A stretch of DNA of 64,000 bases, from NCBI RefSeq assembly GCF_030718085.1, contig NZ_JAVAJF010000001.1:1116001-1180000 (forward strand), given 5' to 3'. How positions within the stretch are numbered: position 1 is the stretch's first letter; each line of letters opens with the position of its first letter. The translations under genes were made by a program, and so were the position numbers. Source of the DNA: Marinobacter sp. MDS2 (GTDB lineage: Bacteria; Pseudomonadota; Gammaproteobacteria; Pseudomonadales; Oleiphilaceae). The notes beneath the pieces are model-generated. The model was not told the origin of the DNA and did no database searches. It saw nothing but the letters and a program-made list of their open reading frames with translations. Of this stretch, positions 26,895 to 35,516 are shown piece by piece.

Positions 26895-26919
26895 GGAATT
26901 ATTTTTCGATCCAGCCGTT
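26895..26919 (+). promoter_or_regulatory. Predicted ECF promoter of the subtilase gene
   Basis: GGAATTAT (26895-26902), a 10-base gap, then AGCCGTT (26913-26919). Identical spacing to the divergent promoter at 26861-26885. The predicted start is about 30 bases before the ATG at 26957. Confidence 0.62.
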
Positions 26920-26956
26920 GTTCTGTTAGAAACTCTTTTTTACCTGGATCTACACG

Positions 26957-28324
26957 ATGATTAAGCGACCAACGTTCCACTGGCTGATGGTACCGGCCTT
27001 GCTGATTGCGCCCGGATTGGCCCAAAGTGCTGGCCCCGGCGATCTGCTGAACGGGCAAATTGATGGCATTTCCAAACAGGTCGAGCGACGGGCCGAAGCA
27101 TTGGTGGAGCGCAAAGTGGCGGAGCGGACTCGCGAGCGTGTCGTCAACGCCGACGAGCTGCCGGAGAAACTGCAAGGGCAACTGTCGGAGCTGTTACCCG
27201 TTCGCACTCGTGATGGCGAAACCGCCTTCTACGAAACGCTCCAAAGCGATGGTTCCCGAGCCGTGGCCCGGCAATGGCTTATCACTGCTACGGCCGAGGA
27301 ACTGGATCGGCTTCGCCGCCCCGGCGTGACGATCTTGGAGCAACAGAAGCTCGAAGGTTTGGGGCTGACGGTGGTGCGCTTTCAGGTTCGCCCGGACATC
27401 GACTCCCGTGCTGCACTGAAAAAACTTTTACCGGAACTGTCAGAACGACTCGACCGTAACCACATATACAGCCCCCAAAGCCGGGCTTCGGGCGCAGTGC
27501 CCAATCGCGCTGAAACAACAACGGCCAGCCTGTGCCCGGAGCCCGTTCGCGTTGGCATGGTGGATACGCTGATCAGTGAGGAACATTCGGCGTTTGAACA
27601 AGCAAAGATCGTTCAGAAACCGTTCTTAACGGTGGCGAACCAAACCGGTGAACTCACAGCACCTCGTGCTCACGGCACCGCCGTTGCCAGCGTGCTGGTG
27701 GGCCAATCCACCGCTCAATCTCAGCCCCGGCTGCCCGGCGCAACGCTGTTCAACGCATCGGTGTTCTACGAGGGCTCCGAGGCGACTTCCGGGGCAACAC
27801 TCGCTCACTTGCTGGAAGGATTAAACTGGCTGGCAGAACAAAACACCTCGGTCATCAATATCAGCCTGACCGGCCCGGATAACCGGATTCTGGCTACCGC
27901 CATCAAAAACCTGCAGCAAAAGGGGCCTATGCTGGTCGCCGCCGTGGGCAACGAAGGGCCCGCTGCGCCACCGCTGTATCCCGCTGCTTATGAGGGGGTG
28001 ATCGGTGTGACGGCGGTGGATAAGGCGGGCGCTCTATACCGATGGGCAAACCGGGGAGAACACGTGACTTTTGCCGCTCGCGGCGTGAACGTTCCGGTTG
28101 CTCACCCGAACGGCGGCTTTGTTCAAGATAGCGGAACCTCGTTGGCGGCCCCGGTGGTCACGGCCTTGCTCGCGTGTTCGTTACCGCGCATGAGCAACGA
28201 ACAGGCGATTCAGGCACTGATAGAGCGTGCTGAAGATCTGGGTGCCGAGGGCCGTGACCCGGGGTTCGGCCACGGCTTTCTCGACGATCAGTCTGGGCGC
28301 TTCAAAAATCAGCCCGCAGGGTGA
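26957..28324 (+). CDS. S8 family serine peptidase (subtilase), exported
   Basis: A 455-residue exported protease. The signal peptide (about 1-24) is followed by a helical, charged pro-region to about 195 and then the subtilisin fold. The catalytic triad is visible as Asp203 (GMVDT), His239 (AHGTAVASV) and Ser395 (GTSLAAP), with the oxyanion Asn332 (AVGNEG). It is divergent from the ECF sigma/anti-sigma operon and shares its promoter motif. It is therefore likely an output or feedback component of that envelope response. The 3' end overlaps the convergent beta-barrel gene by 23 bases. Confidence 0.92.
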   Translation: MIKRPTFHWLMVPALLIAPGLAQSAGPGDLLNGQIDGISKQVERRAEALVERKVAERTRERVVNADELPEKLQGQLSELLPVRTRDGETAFYETLQSDGSRAVARQWLITATAEELDRLRRPGVTILEQQKLEGLGLTVVRFQVRPDIDSRAALKKLLPELSERLDRNHIYSPQSRASGAVPNRAETTTASLCPEPVRVGMVDTLISEEHSAFEQAKIVQKPFLTVANQTGELTAPRAHGTAVASVLVGQSTAQSQPRLPGATLFNASVFYEGSEATSGATLAHLLEGLNWLAEQNTSVINISLTGPDNRILATAIKNLQQKGPMLVAAVGNEGPAAPPLYPAAYEGVIGVTAVDKAGALYRWANRGEHVTFAARGVNVPVAHPNGGFVQDSGTSLAAPVVTALLACSLPRMSNEQAIQALIERAEDLGAEGRDPGFGHGFLDDQSGRFKNQPAG

Positions 28325-29270
28325 CGCCGGCTACGGTTTTATCGTAATCCGCAGAGTCTACGTTTGAGGTGTAATGGCCGTAGGACACCTTCGGCTCAAG
28401 GCTAAGCACCTCGTTTAGCCCGATCCGCCAGCCGGCTTCTACAATCCAGGCCTTGTCTGCGCGCTGCTCCGACGTGCGTTCCTGCAAATCTTCGATAAAC
28501 GGGTTGTTCAGAAACGGTTCATCGGGCGCAATAACCACTTCATCGTATTCCCGATCTTCATAGCGCCATTTCAACCGCAGGCGGTTATCTTGGCCTGCCA
28601 TCAGGAACTTGTGAACCCAGCTGACACGCACGCGAATAAGCCGGTTGTCATAGGCATCGGCCCGCGCATCTTCCTGATCGCCATCGACACCGAACAGCAG
28701 GTGGCTGTGGGCGTCGTTAAAGAAGAAAAAGGCATCGAGACTGGCACCTTTAATGTCAGCGTCCCGGGCATCGCTGTCTTCAAACTCTTTGGTTTTGTCC
28801 TGCAGGCTCACCATCAGGTATGTGCTATCCCCCAGAAGGCTACCGAGGTAAACGCTGGTGCGCGTGAAATCCAAAAACGGATCCGAATCCAAGGTAGCGT
28901 GGGAATAGTGATAACTCGCACCCACCGTAACCGGATCGAAATCGTAGCTCAGATCCGCAGACGCCAGATGGATGTTCTGGTCGAACTCGTCGTAGGTTTG
29001 GTAACGGCTACCGGACACCGAATAGTCCAGCGTCAGGTTCAGTGCCTTGGTGGGTTTTAAAATGGCTTCCAGCCCGGCGTCGAAGACCCAGGCTTCGTCG
29101 CTGTTATCGGAGGAGCGGTTCAGTTCGTCAACCGTCAGGTTGTTGTCGTGCTCCATGCCAGCCGCCACATGACCGTTCAGTTCGGCATGCTCCGATGCCC
29201 AAAGCACGGGGGCGGACACAGCCATTGCGGCCGCGAGCGGCAGCTTATAGAAAGGTTGTTTTAATCGCAT
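28302..29270 (-). CDS. Outer-membrane beta-barrel protein of unknown function
   Basis: A 322-residue protein with a signal peptide (about 1-26, ending PVLWA before SEHAELNG). The alternating amphipathic strands are rich in Tyr/Asp/Arg and end in phenylalanine (AGVTLRADF), a typical barrel signature. I cannot assign a named family. The start at 29270 (MRLKQPFYKLPLAAAM) is chosen because an upstream in-frame start would lie within a terminator hairpin. Without its own visible promoter it probably depends on read-through from the Ala-rich gene. Confidence 0.78.
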   Translation of the reverse strand: MRLKQPFYKLPLAAAMAVSAPVLWASEHAELNGHVAAGMEHDNNLTVDELNRSSDNSDEAWVFDAGLEAILKPTKALNLTLDYSVSGSRYQTYDEFDQNIHLASADLSYDFDPVTVGASYHYSHATLDSDPFLDFTRTSVYLGSLLGDSTYLMVSLQDKTKEFEDSDARDADIKGASLDAFFFFNDAHSHLLFGVDGDQEDARADAYDNRLIRVRVSWVHKFLMAGQDNRLRLKWRYEDREYDEVVIAPDEPFLNNPFIEDLQERTSEQRADKAWIVEAGWRIGLNEVLSLEPKVSYGHYTSNVDSADYDKTVAGVTLRADF

Positions 29271-29289
29271 GACAAGGTTCTCCTGGCCA

Positions 29290-29320
29290 GAAAAAAGCCG
29301 GGCCTTAACAGGCCCGGCTA
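29290..29320 (-). terminator. Intrinsic terminator between the Ala-rich gene and the beta-barrel gene
   Basis: A 9-bp GC-rich stem (AGCCGGGCC/GGCCCGGCT) with a six-base loop is followed on the minus strand by six U residues. It sits in a gap where the downstream gene has no visible promoter of its own, so it may act as an attenuator. Confidence 0.88.
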
Positions 29321-29336
29321 TCATTAATCGGCGTGA

Positions 29337-29843
29337 TTAGAGTACTCCGCCACCGGTAGAGCCTTTCACGGCACCTTTCACAGAGTTCCGGACTTCCCCC
29401 TTCACGGAATCCGACACGGAGGTACCGATTTGCTGATTGGTTTCAACGCGAACCTCCGAGCTGCGCGCTTCGTTCACGCGATCTTTTGCAGCAGCTCGCT
29501 TTTCGGCAGCCTTGCTGGCAGCCGCATCTGCTGTGGCGTTAGCTTTACCACGGACCTTCTGGCCCGCTTCAACACCCGCATTCACAGCTGCATTTGTCTT
29601 CTGGCGTGCCTCGTTACTGGCCGCCTGGCCTTGCTCAGAAGCTTCGCGACGCGCGGCCTCACCGTTCACATTGCCCTGTGCAGATGCTGATCCGCTGCCT
29701 TGAGCTGAAACGCCATCGTTACCATTGGCGCTGGCGCTCATGTTTGCATCGGCCTGAACGTCAGCGGAAGCGGCGCCTTCAGCAGCAAGTGCGCTGGTAG
29801 AAAGGATAGAACAGATCGCAAAAGTCAAAATGTGCTTTTTCAT
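29337..29843 (-). CDS. Ala-rich secreted protein of unknown function
   Basis: A 168-residue protein. A signal peptide (about 1-20, ending TSALA before AEGAAS) precedes a low-complexity Ala/Asn/Ser/Gly region, then a charged helical part (AARREASEQGQAASNEARQKTNAA, then AAEKRAAAKDRVNEARSS) and a Gly/Val-rich end. I do not recognise a family. GGAGGA lies just before the ATG, and a predicted ECF promoter lies 50-74 bases upstream, placing it in the local ECF regulon as an abundant envelope protein. Confidence 0.8.
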   Translation of the reverse strand: MKKHILTFAICSILSTSALAAEGAASADVQADANMSASANGNDGVSAQGSGSASAQGNVNGEAARREASEQGQAASNEARQKTNAAVNAGVEAGQKVRGKANATADAAASKAAEKRAAAKDRVNEARSSEVRVETNQQIGTSVSDSVKGEVRNSVKGAVKGSTGGGVL

Positions 29844-29892
29844 AATTTCGTCCTCCTTTGGATGAACCCTTATGGGTAGCTTTCATCAGGAA

Positions 29893-29917
29893 GACGACTG
29901 GGCCGATACTTTATTCC
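29893..29917 (-). promoter_or_regulatory. Predicted ECF promoter of the Ala-rich protein gene
   Basis: On the minus strand GGAATAAA (29910-29917), a 10-base gap, then AGTCGTC (29893-29899). Spacing and core bases match the two promoters around the ECF sigma gene at 26.9 kb. The predicted start is about 40 bases before the ATG. Confidence 0.65.
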
Positions 29918-29963
29918 AAAAAAATTCAGAAAATTTTGGATTTTTTGTTCCGACCCCCAGTAT

Positions 29964-30506
29964 TCACACGCTCACCTGCTCGTTCTTGGCGTGCTGGATC
30001 ACTTCGTTCAGTGACCACTGATCATCCGCGTGGGTGCCATATTTCAGGGCGACAATTTTCCCGCTGTCATCGATCAGGAAATCGGCAGGCAGCCCCAGTT
30101 CCGCTTCCAGGCTTTCCGGTTTTTTCATTCCGAACTTGCGCACGCCTTTCAGCGCACCTCTCATCATTTTGAAGTTCAGAATGGCCTTCCACGAACTTTC
30201 CACACCAAACGAGCGGTAGAGCTTTCTTGATGGGTCGGCGATAAGATCAAAAGGCACATCAATCACGTCTTTCAGCATACGCTCTCGGCTGGCATGAAAG
30301 ACGACCACCTCGTGGATGTCGTTTTCCTGCAGCTGAGCGGAATTTTTGAAGAAGGACTGCAAATGGAGATTGCAGATCGGGCAACCCGCGAAGCGTCTGA
30401 ACTGCAGATGAACCAGCTTTCCGGGCTGGGGAACTTGTACTGACTGGCCTTTGATGTTGCTTAAGTCGGCCAATGCGACCGTCTCGCCTATGACTTTGCG
30501 TTTCAC
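29964..30506 (-). CDS. Peroxiredoxin-like (AhpC/TSA) family protein
   Basis: A 180-residue cytosolic protein with a thioredoxin fold. The putative active site FAGCPICNLHLQSF has a CxxC pair (about 42 and 45) instead of the lone peroxidatic Cys of typical AhpC. Later motifs include VVVFHASRERM, ADPSRKLYRSFGV and DFLIDDSGKIVALKYGTHADDQW. It belongs to the thioredoxin-like 'peroxiredoxin-like' subgroup. The substrate is unknown; a thiol reductase or peroxidase role is inferred. Confidence 0.82.
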   Translation of the reverse strand: MKRKVIGETVALADLSNIKGQSVQVPQPGKLVHLQFRRFAGCPICNLHLQSFFKNSAQLQENDIHEVVVFHASRERMLKDVIDVPFDLIADPSRKLYRSFGVESSWKAILNFKMMRGALKGVRKFGMKKPESLEAELGLPADFLIDDSGKIVALKYGTHADDQWSLNEVIQHAKNEQVSV

Positions 30507-30635
30507 GCGCGCTCTCCGGTGATTATTAAATTATTGGGGCATTCTTCACTGACGCGGCTTTGGGTCGGAAGGTTCCGAAGGCGAGTAGCGATGGAACCGG
30601 CATCCAGGCTAGATGGATCGCCTATCTAATCGCCA

Positions 30636-30911
30636 CTACCTCAACTGGCTGTCTTTACTGCCTCGCCGGTTGATGCCTCCGGTGCCTCCGCCCTTCGCTT
30701 CTAATTTCGACTGACAGGCGATGCACAGTTGAACGCCGGGAATGGCTTCGCGCCGTGCTTCTGGAATGGGTTCATCACACTCAACACAGAACTCCGCGCT
30801 GTCTCCGGAGTGGAGATTGCTACGCGCCTGTTCGACTGCATCTTCAACTGTGGCATCTATCTGATCTTGTACGGCTCCGTCTCGAGCCCAACCGCCGGCC
30901 ATATCAATCAC
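30636..30911 (-). CDS. DksA/TraR-family zinc-finger protein (YbiI-like)
   Basis: A 91-residue protein with a C4 zinc finger, CVECDEPIPEARREAIPGV then LCIACQ. A helical N-terminus is followed by a Gly-rich basic tail. Short DksA-like proteins of this type can bind the RNA polymerase secondary channel, but this one lacks the long coiled coil of DksA. Its role is uncertain. Confidence 0.85.
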   Translation of the reverse strand: MIDMAGGWARDGAVQDQIDATVEDAVEQARSNLHSGDSAEFCVECDEPIPEARREAIPGVQLCIACQSKLEAKGGGTGGINRRGSKDSQLR

Positions 30912-30949
30912 CTGCTAGTTGCTGTCTTTATTAGCTGAGTTTAACCGAA

Positions 30950-31573
30950 CTATTGACGCTTATCCTGCTTCCCAGCCGCCGATTCAACGTTTTGCCCGGG
31001 CATGACTTTTAGAGCTGATTTGACGACTTTTGTCGTCAAAGGAAACCGATTTGAAACATACTGGTCCATCGCTTCGGTTTTTCTGTGTTTAAAGACGTTG
31101 GGATTATCGGGAAATTGAATCTCTGCATTGGCCTGCTCCAATGCCGAATACAGTTTCTTTCGGGAGAAAGGGTAGTTTTGGCAGATCTGCACTTTTGTGC
31201 CGTCTTTCAGGTAAACATTAATGTTGGTCATCGCTGATGTATCAATGCGCAAGTGGTGTTCGATCTCCACAATATCCTTTGGATTTACACTGAAGCACCA
31301 CTCTTTGAAGATGGGGTGGTAGCTGTAGAACTCGTTCGCCGTCACATAGATTTCGAACTTTTCTTTACTCTTAAGAAACCATAGAAAAATACCGGTCAGG
31401 ACGACCATAACGGCCATACCCGCTTTTACGGCGATGTCGTATATCTCCGAGAAATTGGCTTTGTCTTGAAAAAAATGATGAAAAGCGAAGAGAAGGACCG
31501 GAATCAGGAGAATGTTAAAAGCGATTTTCAATGCCTGACGTCGTCGGGTTTTCGCATAGTGGAATAGCATCAC
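30950..31573 (-). CDS. Membrane protein of unknown function with two N-terminal membrane segments
   Basis: A 207-residue protein. Hydrophobic segments at about 16-35 and 48-67 precede a soluble domain of mixed strands (FEIYVTANEFYSYHPIFKEWCFSVNPKDIVEIEHHLRIDT, then NINVYLKDGTKVQICQNYPFSRKKLYSAL), which resembles a PH-like fold in pattern. I do not recognise a family. The gene and its neighbours are visibly richer in A/T than the surrounding DNA, which may point to later acquisition. Confidence 0.7.
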   Translation of the reverse strand: MMLFHYAKTRRRQALKIAFNILLIPVLLFAFHHFFQDKANFSEIYDIAVKAGMAVMVVLTGIFLWFLKSKEKFEIYVTANEFYSYHPIFKEWCFSVNPKDIVEIEHHLRIDTSAMTNINVYLKDGTKVQICQNYPFSRKKLYSALEQANAEIQFPDNPNVFKHRKTEAMDQYVSNRFPLTTKVVKSALKVMPGQNVESAAGKQDKRQ

Positions 31574-31627
31574 ATAACCTATAGGGAGCTGGAGCCGATG
31601 TAAGCGTCATACATTCAGCATACGCAT

Positions 31628-31885
31628 TTAGGTAAAAGAAACACGTTGAAAGTTAGGGTTATCCACACACACTTCGAGCGATGAGATGAGATCTAACGGG
31701 ATCAAACGAACAACACCTTTCGAATCCACTTTGATGCACTCTTCTCTGTGCTCATCGTACGCTGTATCAAGTCCGACACCTTCAACCACTGCGCCTGATT
31801 TCATCACTAGCTTGATCGGATACCGATACATACAGGCTATTTCTATGTAGTCCTGCTGATCACACGTCATCATTGCTCTCACCAT
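31628..31885 (-). CDS. rof: Rho-binding antiterminator (Rof/YaeO-like)
   Basis: An 85-residue protein with the Rof pattern CDQQDYIEIACMYRYPIKLVMKSGAVVEGVGLDT followed by VVRLIPLDLISSLEV. Rof binds Rho hexamers and blocks RNA loading, reducing Rho-dependent termination. The start is uncertain: ATGs at 31873 and 31870 lie just after a GGTGAGAG that could be their ribosome-binding site. Confidence 0.75.
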   Translation of the reverse strand: MVRAMMTCDQQDYIEIACMYRYPIKLVMKSGAVVEGVGLDTAYDEHREECIKVDSKGVVRLIPLDLISSLEVCVDNPNFQRVSFT

Positions 31886-31897
31886 TCAGTGACTGCA

Positions 31898-32958
31898 CTA
31901 GCCTTTAATCGCATGCAGAATACGGATGATTTCCTCTTTGTTGAGATATCCCGGTACGGCATAAGTTCCGTGAGCTTCCTTCATGGCCGCATCAGCCATC
32001 ACCGAGAAGTGCTGTTCGTCCATCCCGTCTACTTCAAGGTGCATAGGCAACGCCCGCAATAAGTCTTTCACCCGTTGGATCAGTTTATCTGCGGCATCCT
32101 CGTCGGTATTCGCCTCCAAACCACAAAGTCGCGCCAGCGTTGCCAATCGACCGGCGGCAAAGGGGCGGTTCACTTCGAATACGTGCGGCAACACGATCGC
32201 GTTGTCACAGGCCCGCTCTAGATTTTGCAACACCAATTTCACGCCAGAACCGGAGTACATCTCGGTTTCTTCGTTGGAAAAATCACTGATCCAGGACTCC
32301 AGGAATTGGTCAGTGCATCGATTCCTGTGTCTGCGGTTACCGTTTTGGGCATTCCAGCCATAATTTCAGGATCAAGCGCGGCAGCCAGGGGCACGAGTTT
32401 GGGGTCGATCACCAGATTTTTGATGTGGGTTGTTTCATCGGAAATGACCGCTCCGAGCGTTACCTCAGAGCCGGTACCTGCGGTGGTCGGAATAACGAAC
32501 AGAGGCAACGACGGCTTGCGAGCTTTAAGAATTCCAACGAGCTCACGAGGCGTTTTTTTGTTGCTGGCAGCAAGTGCAATCACCTTAGCCGCGTCGATAG
32601 AGGAGCCACCGCCAACCGCAAGGACGGCATCGCATTCATTCTCACGGAGCATAGCCAGGCCGTTATGGACTACGTTGAAGTCCGGGTCTGGTATCACCCC
32701 GCTATACACGACCGTATCAATACTGAGCTCACTGAGCCGTTGTGCCAATGGATCGATGACACCCAGTTCAAACAGTGCAGCATCTGTCACGATCAGCACC
32801 TTGTTAACGCCAAGGCGAGCGATGTGCTCGAGTAGCTGGAAACGTGCATGCTGTCCCAAAAACATATAGGGCACGGGCGCAGGTACCAGCTTCACGATTA
32901 GCTTCAGTGCGGACAGCTGCGCTTTGGCGCGCGCGACGGTGATTTTCTCGGAAATCAT
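31898..32958 (-). pseudogene. Iron-type alcohol dehydrogenase, frameshifted and internally deleted
   Basis: The N-terminal frame (32239-32958) encodes a good group III alcohol dehydrogenase start, with the NAD motif VGGGSSIDAAKVIAL, PTTAGTGSEVT and TADTGIDALTN. Near 32300 the reading frame must shift by one base to continue as LESWISDFSNEETE in the frame that gives the C-terminal piece (31898-32260). In that piece ERACDN runs straight into AIVLPHVFEVNRPF, so about 55-60 residues carrying the metal-binding HxxG..H..PHG region are missing. The first metal histidine is also Asn (DALTN). The gene is therefore almost certainly non-functional. Confidence 0.87.
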
Positions 32959-33073
32959 AGGTAACTTCTTTAGTTAGCATGTTGAGTGTCCGGCATTAAC
33001 TATAGCCAAGAACTCTATCTCTGCTCACAAAGCTACGGTTTTTACGAGGTTTTCAGGAGGGGGAAGAGACTAA

Positions 33074-33103
33074 ATGCCCCGGATGGTTCCGGGGCATTTT
33101 TTT
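33074..33103. terminator. Strong hairpin downstream of fba
   Basis: ATGCCCCGG (33074-33082) pairs with CCGGGGCAT (33089-33097). The long T tract (7 T) is on the plus strand. On the minus strand, where fba ends, only TTTAG follows. It may terminate fba weakly and any antisense transcript entering fba strongly. Confidence 0.7.
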
Positions 33104-33112
33104 ACTGCTGGC

Positions 33113-34177
33113 TTACTTTACTTTCGGGTCCAGCTCACCAGTCTCATAACGCTCGAACATTTGCTCGAGGTTCAGAGGCTTGATCTTGCTGGCCTGACCG
33201 GCGCAGCCGAAGGCTTCGTAGCGAGCAACACAGATGTCGGTCATCGCTACCATGGTGGCCTTCAGGAATTTACGCGGGTCAAACTCGGCCGGGTTCTGCG
33301 CCATGAAGCGACGAACCGCGCCGGTGCTTGCCAGACGCAAGTCGGTGTCGATGTTCACTTTACGCACACCGTGCTTGATGCCTTCAACGATTTCTTCAAC
33401 GGGTACACCGTAGGTTTCCGGGATTTCACCGCCGAATTCGTTGATCACCTTCAGCCATTCCTGGGGTACGGAGCTGGAGCCGTGCATAACCAAGTGGGTG
33501 TCCGGGATGCGCTTGTGGATCGCTTTGATCTGCTCGATCGCCAGGATGTCGCCCGTTGGTGGACGGGTGAACTTGTAGGCGCCGTGGCTGGTGCCGATGG
33601 CGATGGCCAGTGCGTCTACGTGGGTTTTGGCAACGAAGTCTGCCGCTTCTTCCGGATCGGTCAGCATCTGGTCCATGTCCAGAGTACCTTCGGCGCCAAT
33701 GCCGTCTTCTTCACCGGCTTGGCCAGTTTCCAGAGAGCCCAGGCAGCCCAGTTCGCCTTCTACGGAAACACCGCATGCGTGCGCCATTTCGACTGTCCGG
33801 CGAGTGACTTCTACGTTGTATTCGTAGCTGGTTGGGGTTTTGCCGTCTTCACCCAGTGAACCGTCCATCATGACGGAGCTGAAGCCAAGCTGGATGGAGC
33901 GCTGGCATACGGCCGGGCTGGTGCCGTGGTCCTGGTGCATAACGACCGGGATGTGCGGCCATTCTTCGATGGCGGCCAGAATCAGGTGGCGCAGGAAGGG
34001 CGCACCGGCGTATTTGCGGGCACCGGCAGAGGCCTGAACAATAACCGGGGAGTCGGTTTTGTCGGCGGCTTCCATGATGGCTCGCATTTGCTCGAGGTTG
34101 TTTACGTTAAAGGCTGGCACACCGTAACCATGCTCGGCGGCGTGGTCCAGAAGTTGCCGCAGCGATATCAGGGCCAT
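33113..34177 (-). CDS. fba: Fructose-bisphosphate aldolase class II
   Basis: Zn2+-dependent aldolase, 354 residues, of the subtype also called 'Calvin cycle' aldolase. Catalytic and metal motifs include [10 protein letters not shown] (about 78-87), [17 protein letters not shown], the [11 protein letters not shown] stretch and [12 protein letters not shown]. It interconverts fructose-1,6-bisphosphate with dihydroxyacetone phosphate and glyceraldehyde-3-phosphate. It is last in the tkt-epd-pgk-fba operon. Confidence 0.95.
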   Translation of the reverse strand: MALISLRQLLDHAAEHGYGVPAFNVNNLEQMRAIMEAADKTDSPVIVQASAGARKYAGAPFLRHLILAAIEEWPHIPVVMHQDHGTSPAVCQRSIQLGFSSVMMDGSLGEDGKTPTSYEYNVEVTRRTVEMAHACGVSVEGELGCLGSLETGQAGEEDGIGAEGTLDMDQMLTDPEEAADFVAKTHVDALAIAIGTSHGAYKFTRPPTGDILAIEQIKAIHKRIPDTHLVMHGSSSVPQEWLKVINEFGGEIPETYGVPVEEIVEGIKHGVRKVNIDTDLRLASTGAVRRFMAQNPAEFDPRKFLKATMVAMTDICVARYEAFGCAGQASKIKPLNLEQMFERYETGELDPKVK

Positions 34178-34220
34178 GGGTTGTCTCCTTCGTTAACTTT
34201 TGATGTTGGGATTCTGCTTT

Positions 34221-34241
34221 AGCCGCCATTAAATGGCGGCT
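34221..34241. other. Intergenic hairpin between pgk and fba
   Basis: AGCCGCCATTAAATGGCGGCT forms a near-perfect stem (AGCCGCCATT with its inverted copy) without a following U tract on the minus strand. It could stabilise or mark a processing point between pgk and fba messages. Confidence 0.6.
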
Positions 34242-34250
34242 TATTAAAAC

Positions 34251-35411
34251 TTACTGTCCGCGCTCTTCCAGTACAGCCACTGCCGGCAGGGTTTTGCCTT
34301 CTACGAATTCCAGGAAGGCACCGCCGCCAGTCGAGATGTAGGAGATCTTGTCAGCTATATCATATTTGTCAACGGCTGCTACGGTGTCTCCGCCGCCGGC
34401 CAGTGAGAAGGCGTCGCTTTGGGCGATGGCTTCAGCAAGGGCTTTGGTGCCGTTGCCGAACTGGTCGAATTCGAATACGCCAACCGGGCCGTTCCAGAGG
34501 ATGGTTTTGGCGCTCTTCAGCAACTCGGCGAACTGGCCAGCAGTTTCCGGGCCTACGTCGAGGATCATGTCATCGGCAGTTACGTCGGAAATGTTTCGAA
34601 CCGTTGCGGTGGCGGTTTCGGCGAATTCGCTGGCAACAACAACGTCAACCGGCAGCGGGATTTCCACGCGGCTGGCGATGTCTTTGGCGGTGTCGATCAG
34701 GTCGTGCTCGCACAGGGATTTACCAACCGGGTGGCCGGCGGCCGCCAGGAAGGTGTTGGCGATGCCGCCGCCTACGATGATCTGGTCGCAGACTTTTTCC
34801 AGGGCGTTGAGTACGTCCAGTTTGGTGGACACTTTGGAGCCGCCAACGATGGCGACAACCGGCTTGGCAGGATTATCCAGCGCTTTACCCAGAGCGTCCA
34901 GCTCAGCCGCCAGCAGCGGGCCGGCGCAGGCTTCGGGAGCAAACTTGGCCACGCCGTGGGTAGAAGCCTGGGCGCGGTGGGCGGTGCCGAAGGCGTCCAT
35001 CACGTAGATGTCGCACAGGGCCGCATATTGCTTGGCCAGGTCTTCGTTGTCTTTCTTTTCGCCTTTGTTGAAGCGAACGTTTTCAAACAGCACCACTTCG
35101 CCATCGGCCACTTCCACGCCGTCGAGGTAGTCTTTAATCAAACGCACTTCCTGCCCCAACATGGTGGACAGGTGGTCGGCGACCGGCTTCATGGAAGACG
35201 CTTCGTCGTACACACCTTCTTCCGGGCGGCCAAGGTGGGACATCAGCATGACTTTCGCGCCGGCGTCTTTCGCTGCTTTGATGGTAGGCAGCGAGGCACG
35301 GATACGGGCGTCGCTGGAAACTTTGCCGTCTTTTACCGGTACGTTCAGGTCTTCACGAATCAGAACCCGCTTGCCGGCGAGGTTCAGGTCAGTCATTTTT
35401 TTGATGGCCAT
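34251..35411 (-). CDS. pgk: Phosphoglycerate kinase
   Basis: Glycolytic/gluconeogenic kinase converting 1,3-bisphosphoglycerate and ADP to 3-phosphoglycerate and ATP. The 386 residues carry the N-domain substrate motif [26 protein letters not shown], the hinge/C-domain [13 protein letters not shown] and the nucleotide-binding [12 protein letters not shown] near the end. ATG at 35411 ([15 protein letters not shown]) is preferred. An in-frame TTG two codons upstream has no advantage. Confidence 0.95.
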   Translation of the reverse strand: MAIKKMTDLNLAGKRVLIREDLNVPVKDGKVSSDARIRASLPTIKAAKDAGAKVMLMSHLGRPEEGVYDEASSMKPVADHLSTMLGQEVRLIKDYLDGVEVADGEVVLFENVRFNKGEKKDNEDLAKQYAALCDIYVMDAFGTAHRAQASTHGVAKFAPEACAGPLLAAELDALGKALDNPAKPVVAIVGGSKVSTKLDVLNALEKVCDQIIVGGGIANTFLAAAGHPVGKSLCEHDLIDTAKDIASRVEIPLPVDVVVASEFAETATATVRNISDVTADDMILDVGPETAGQFAELLKSAKTILWNGPVGVFEFDQFGNGTKALAEAIAQSDAFSLAGGGDTVAAVDKYDIADKISYISTGGGAFLEFVEGKTLPAVAVLEERGQ

Positions 35412-35467
35412 AATCAAGGTCCGTAGTTATGGATTCAATCGTATCTTGGTTCGGGTCTATCTTGGGT

Positions 35468-35497
35468 GGGGTCTGACCCCATTTGGGGTCAGACCCC
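35468..35497. repeat. Perfect 13-bp inverted repeat (GGGGTCTGACCCC type)
   Basis: GGGGTCTGACCCC (35468-35480), four bases, then GGGGTCAGACCCC (35485-35497). Each arm is itself nearly palindromic, so the DNA could also form two small hairpins. A short T tract follows only on the plus strand, so it is not an obvious terminator for the minus-strand operon. Elements with this core recur between genes in many proteobacteria. Confidence 0.75.
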
Positions 35498-35516
35498 TTT
35501 TATCCCGTTGTATCAG

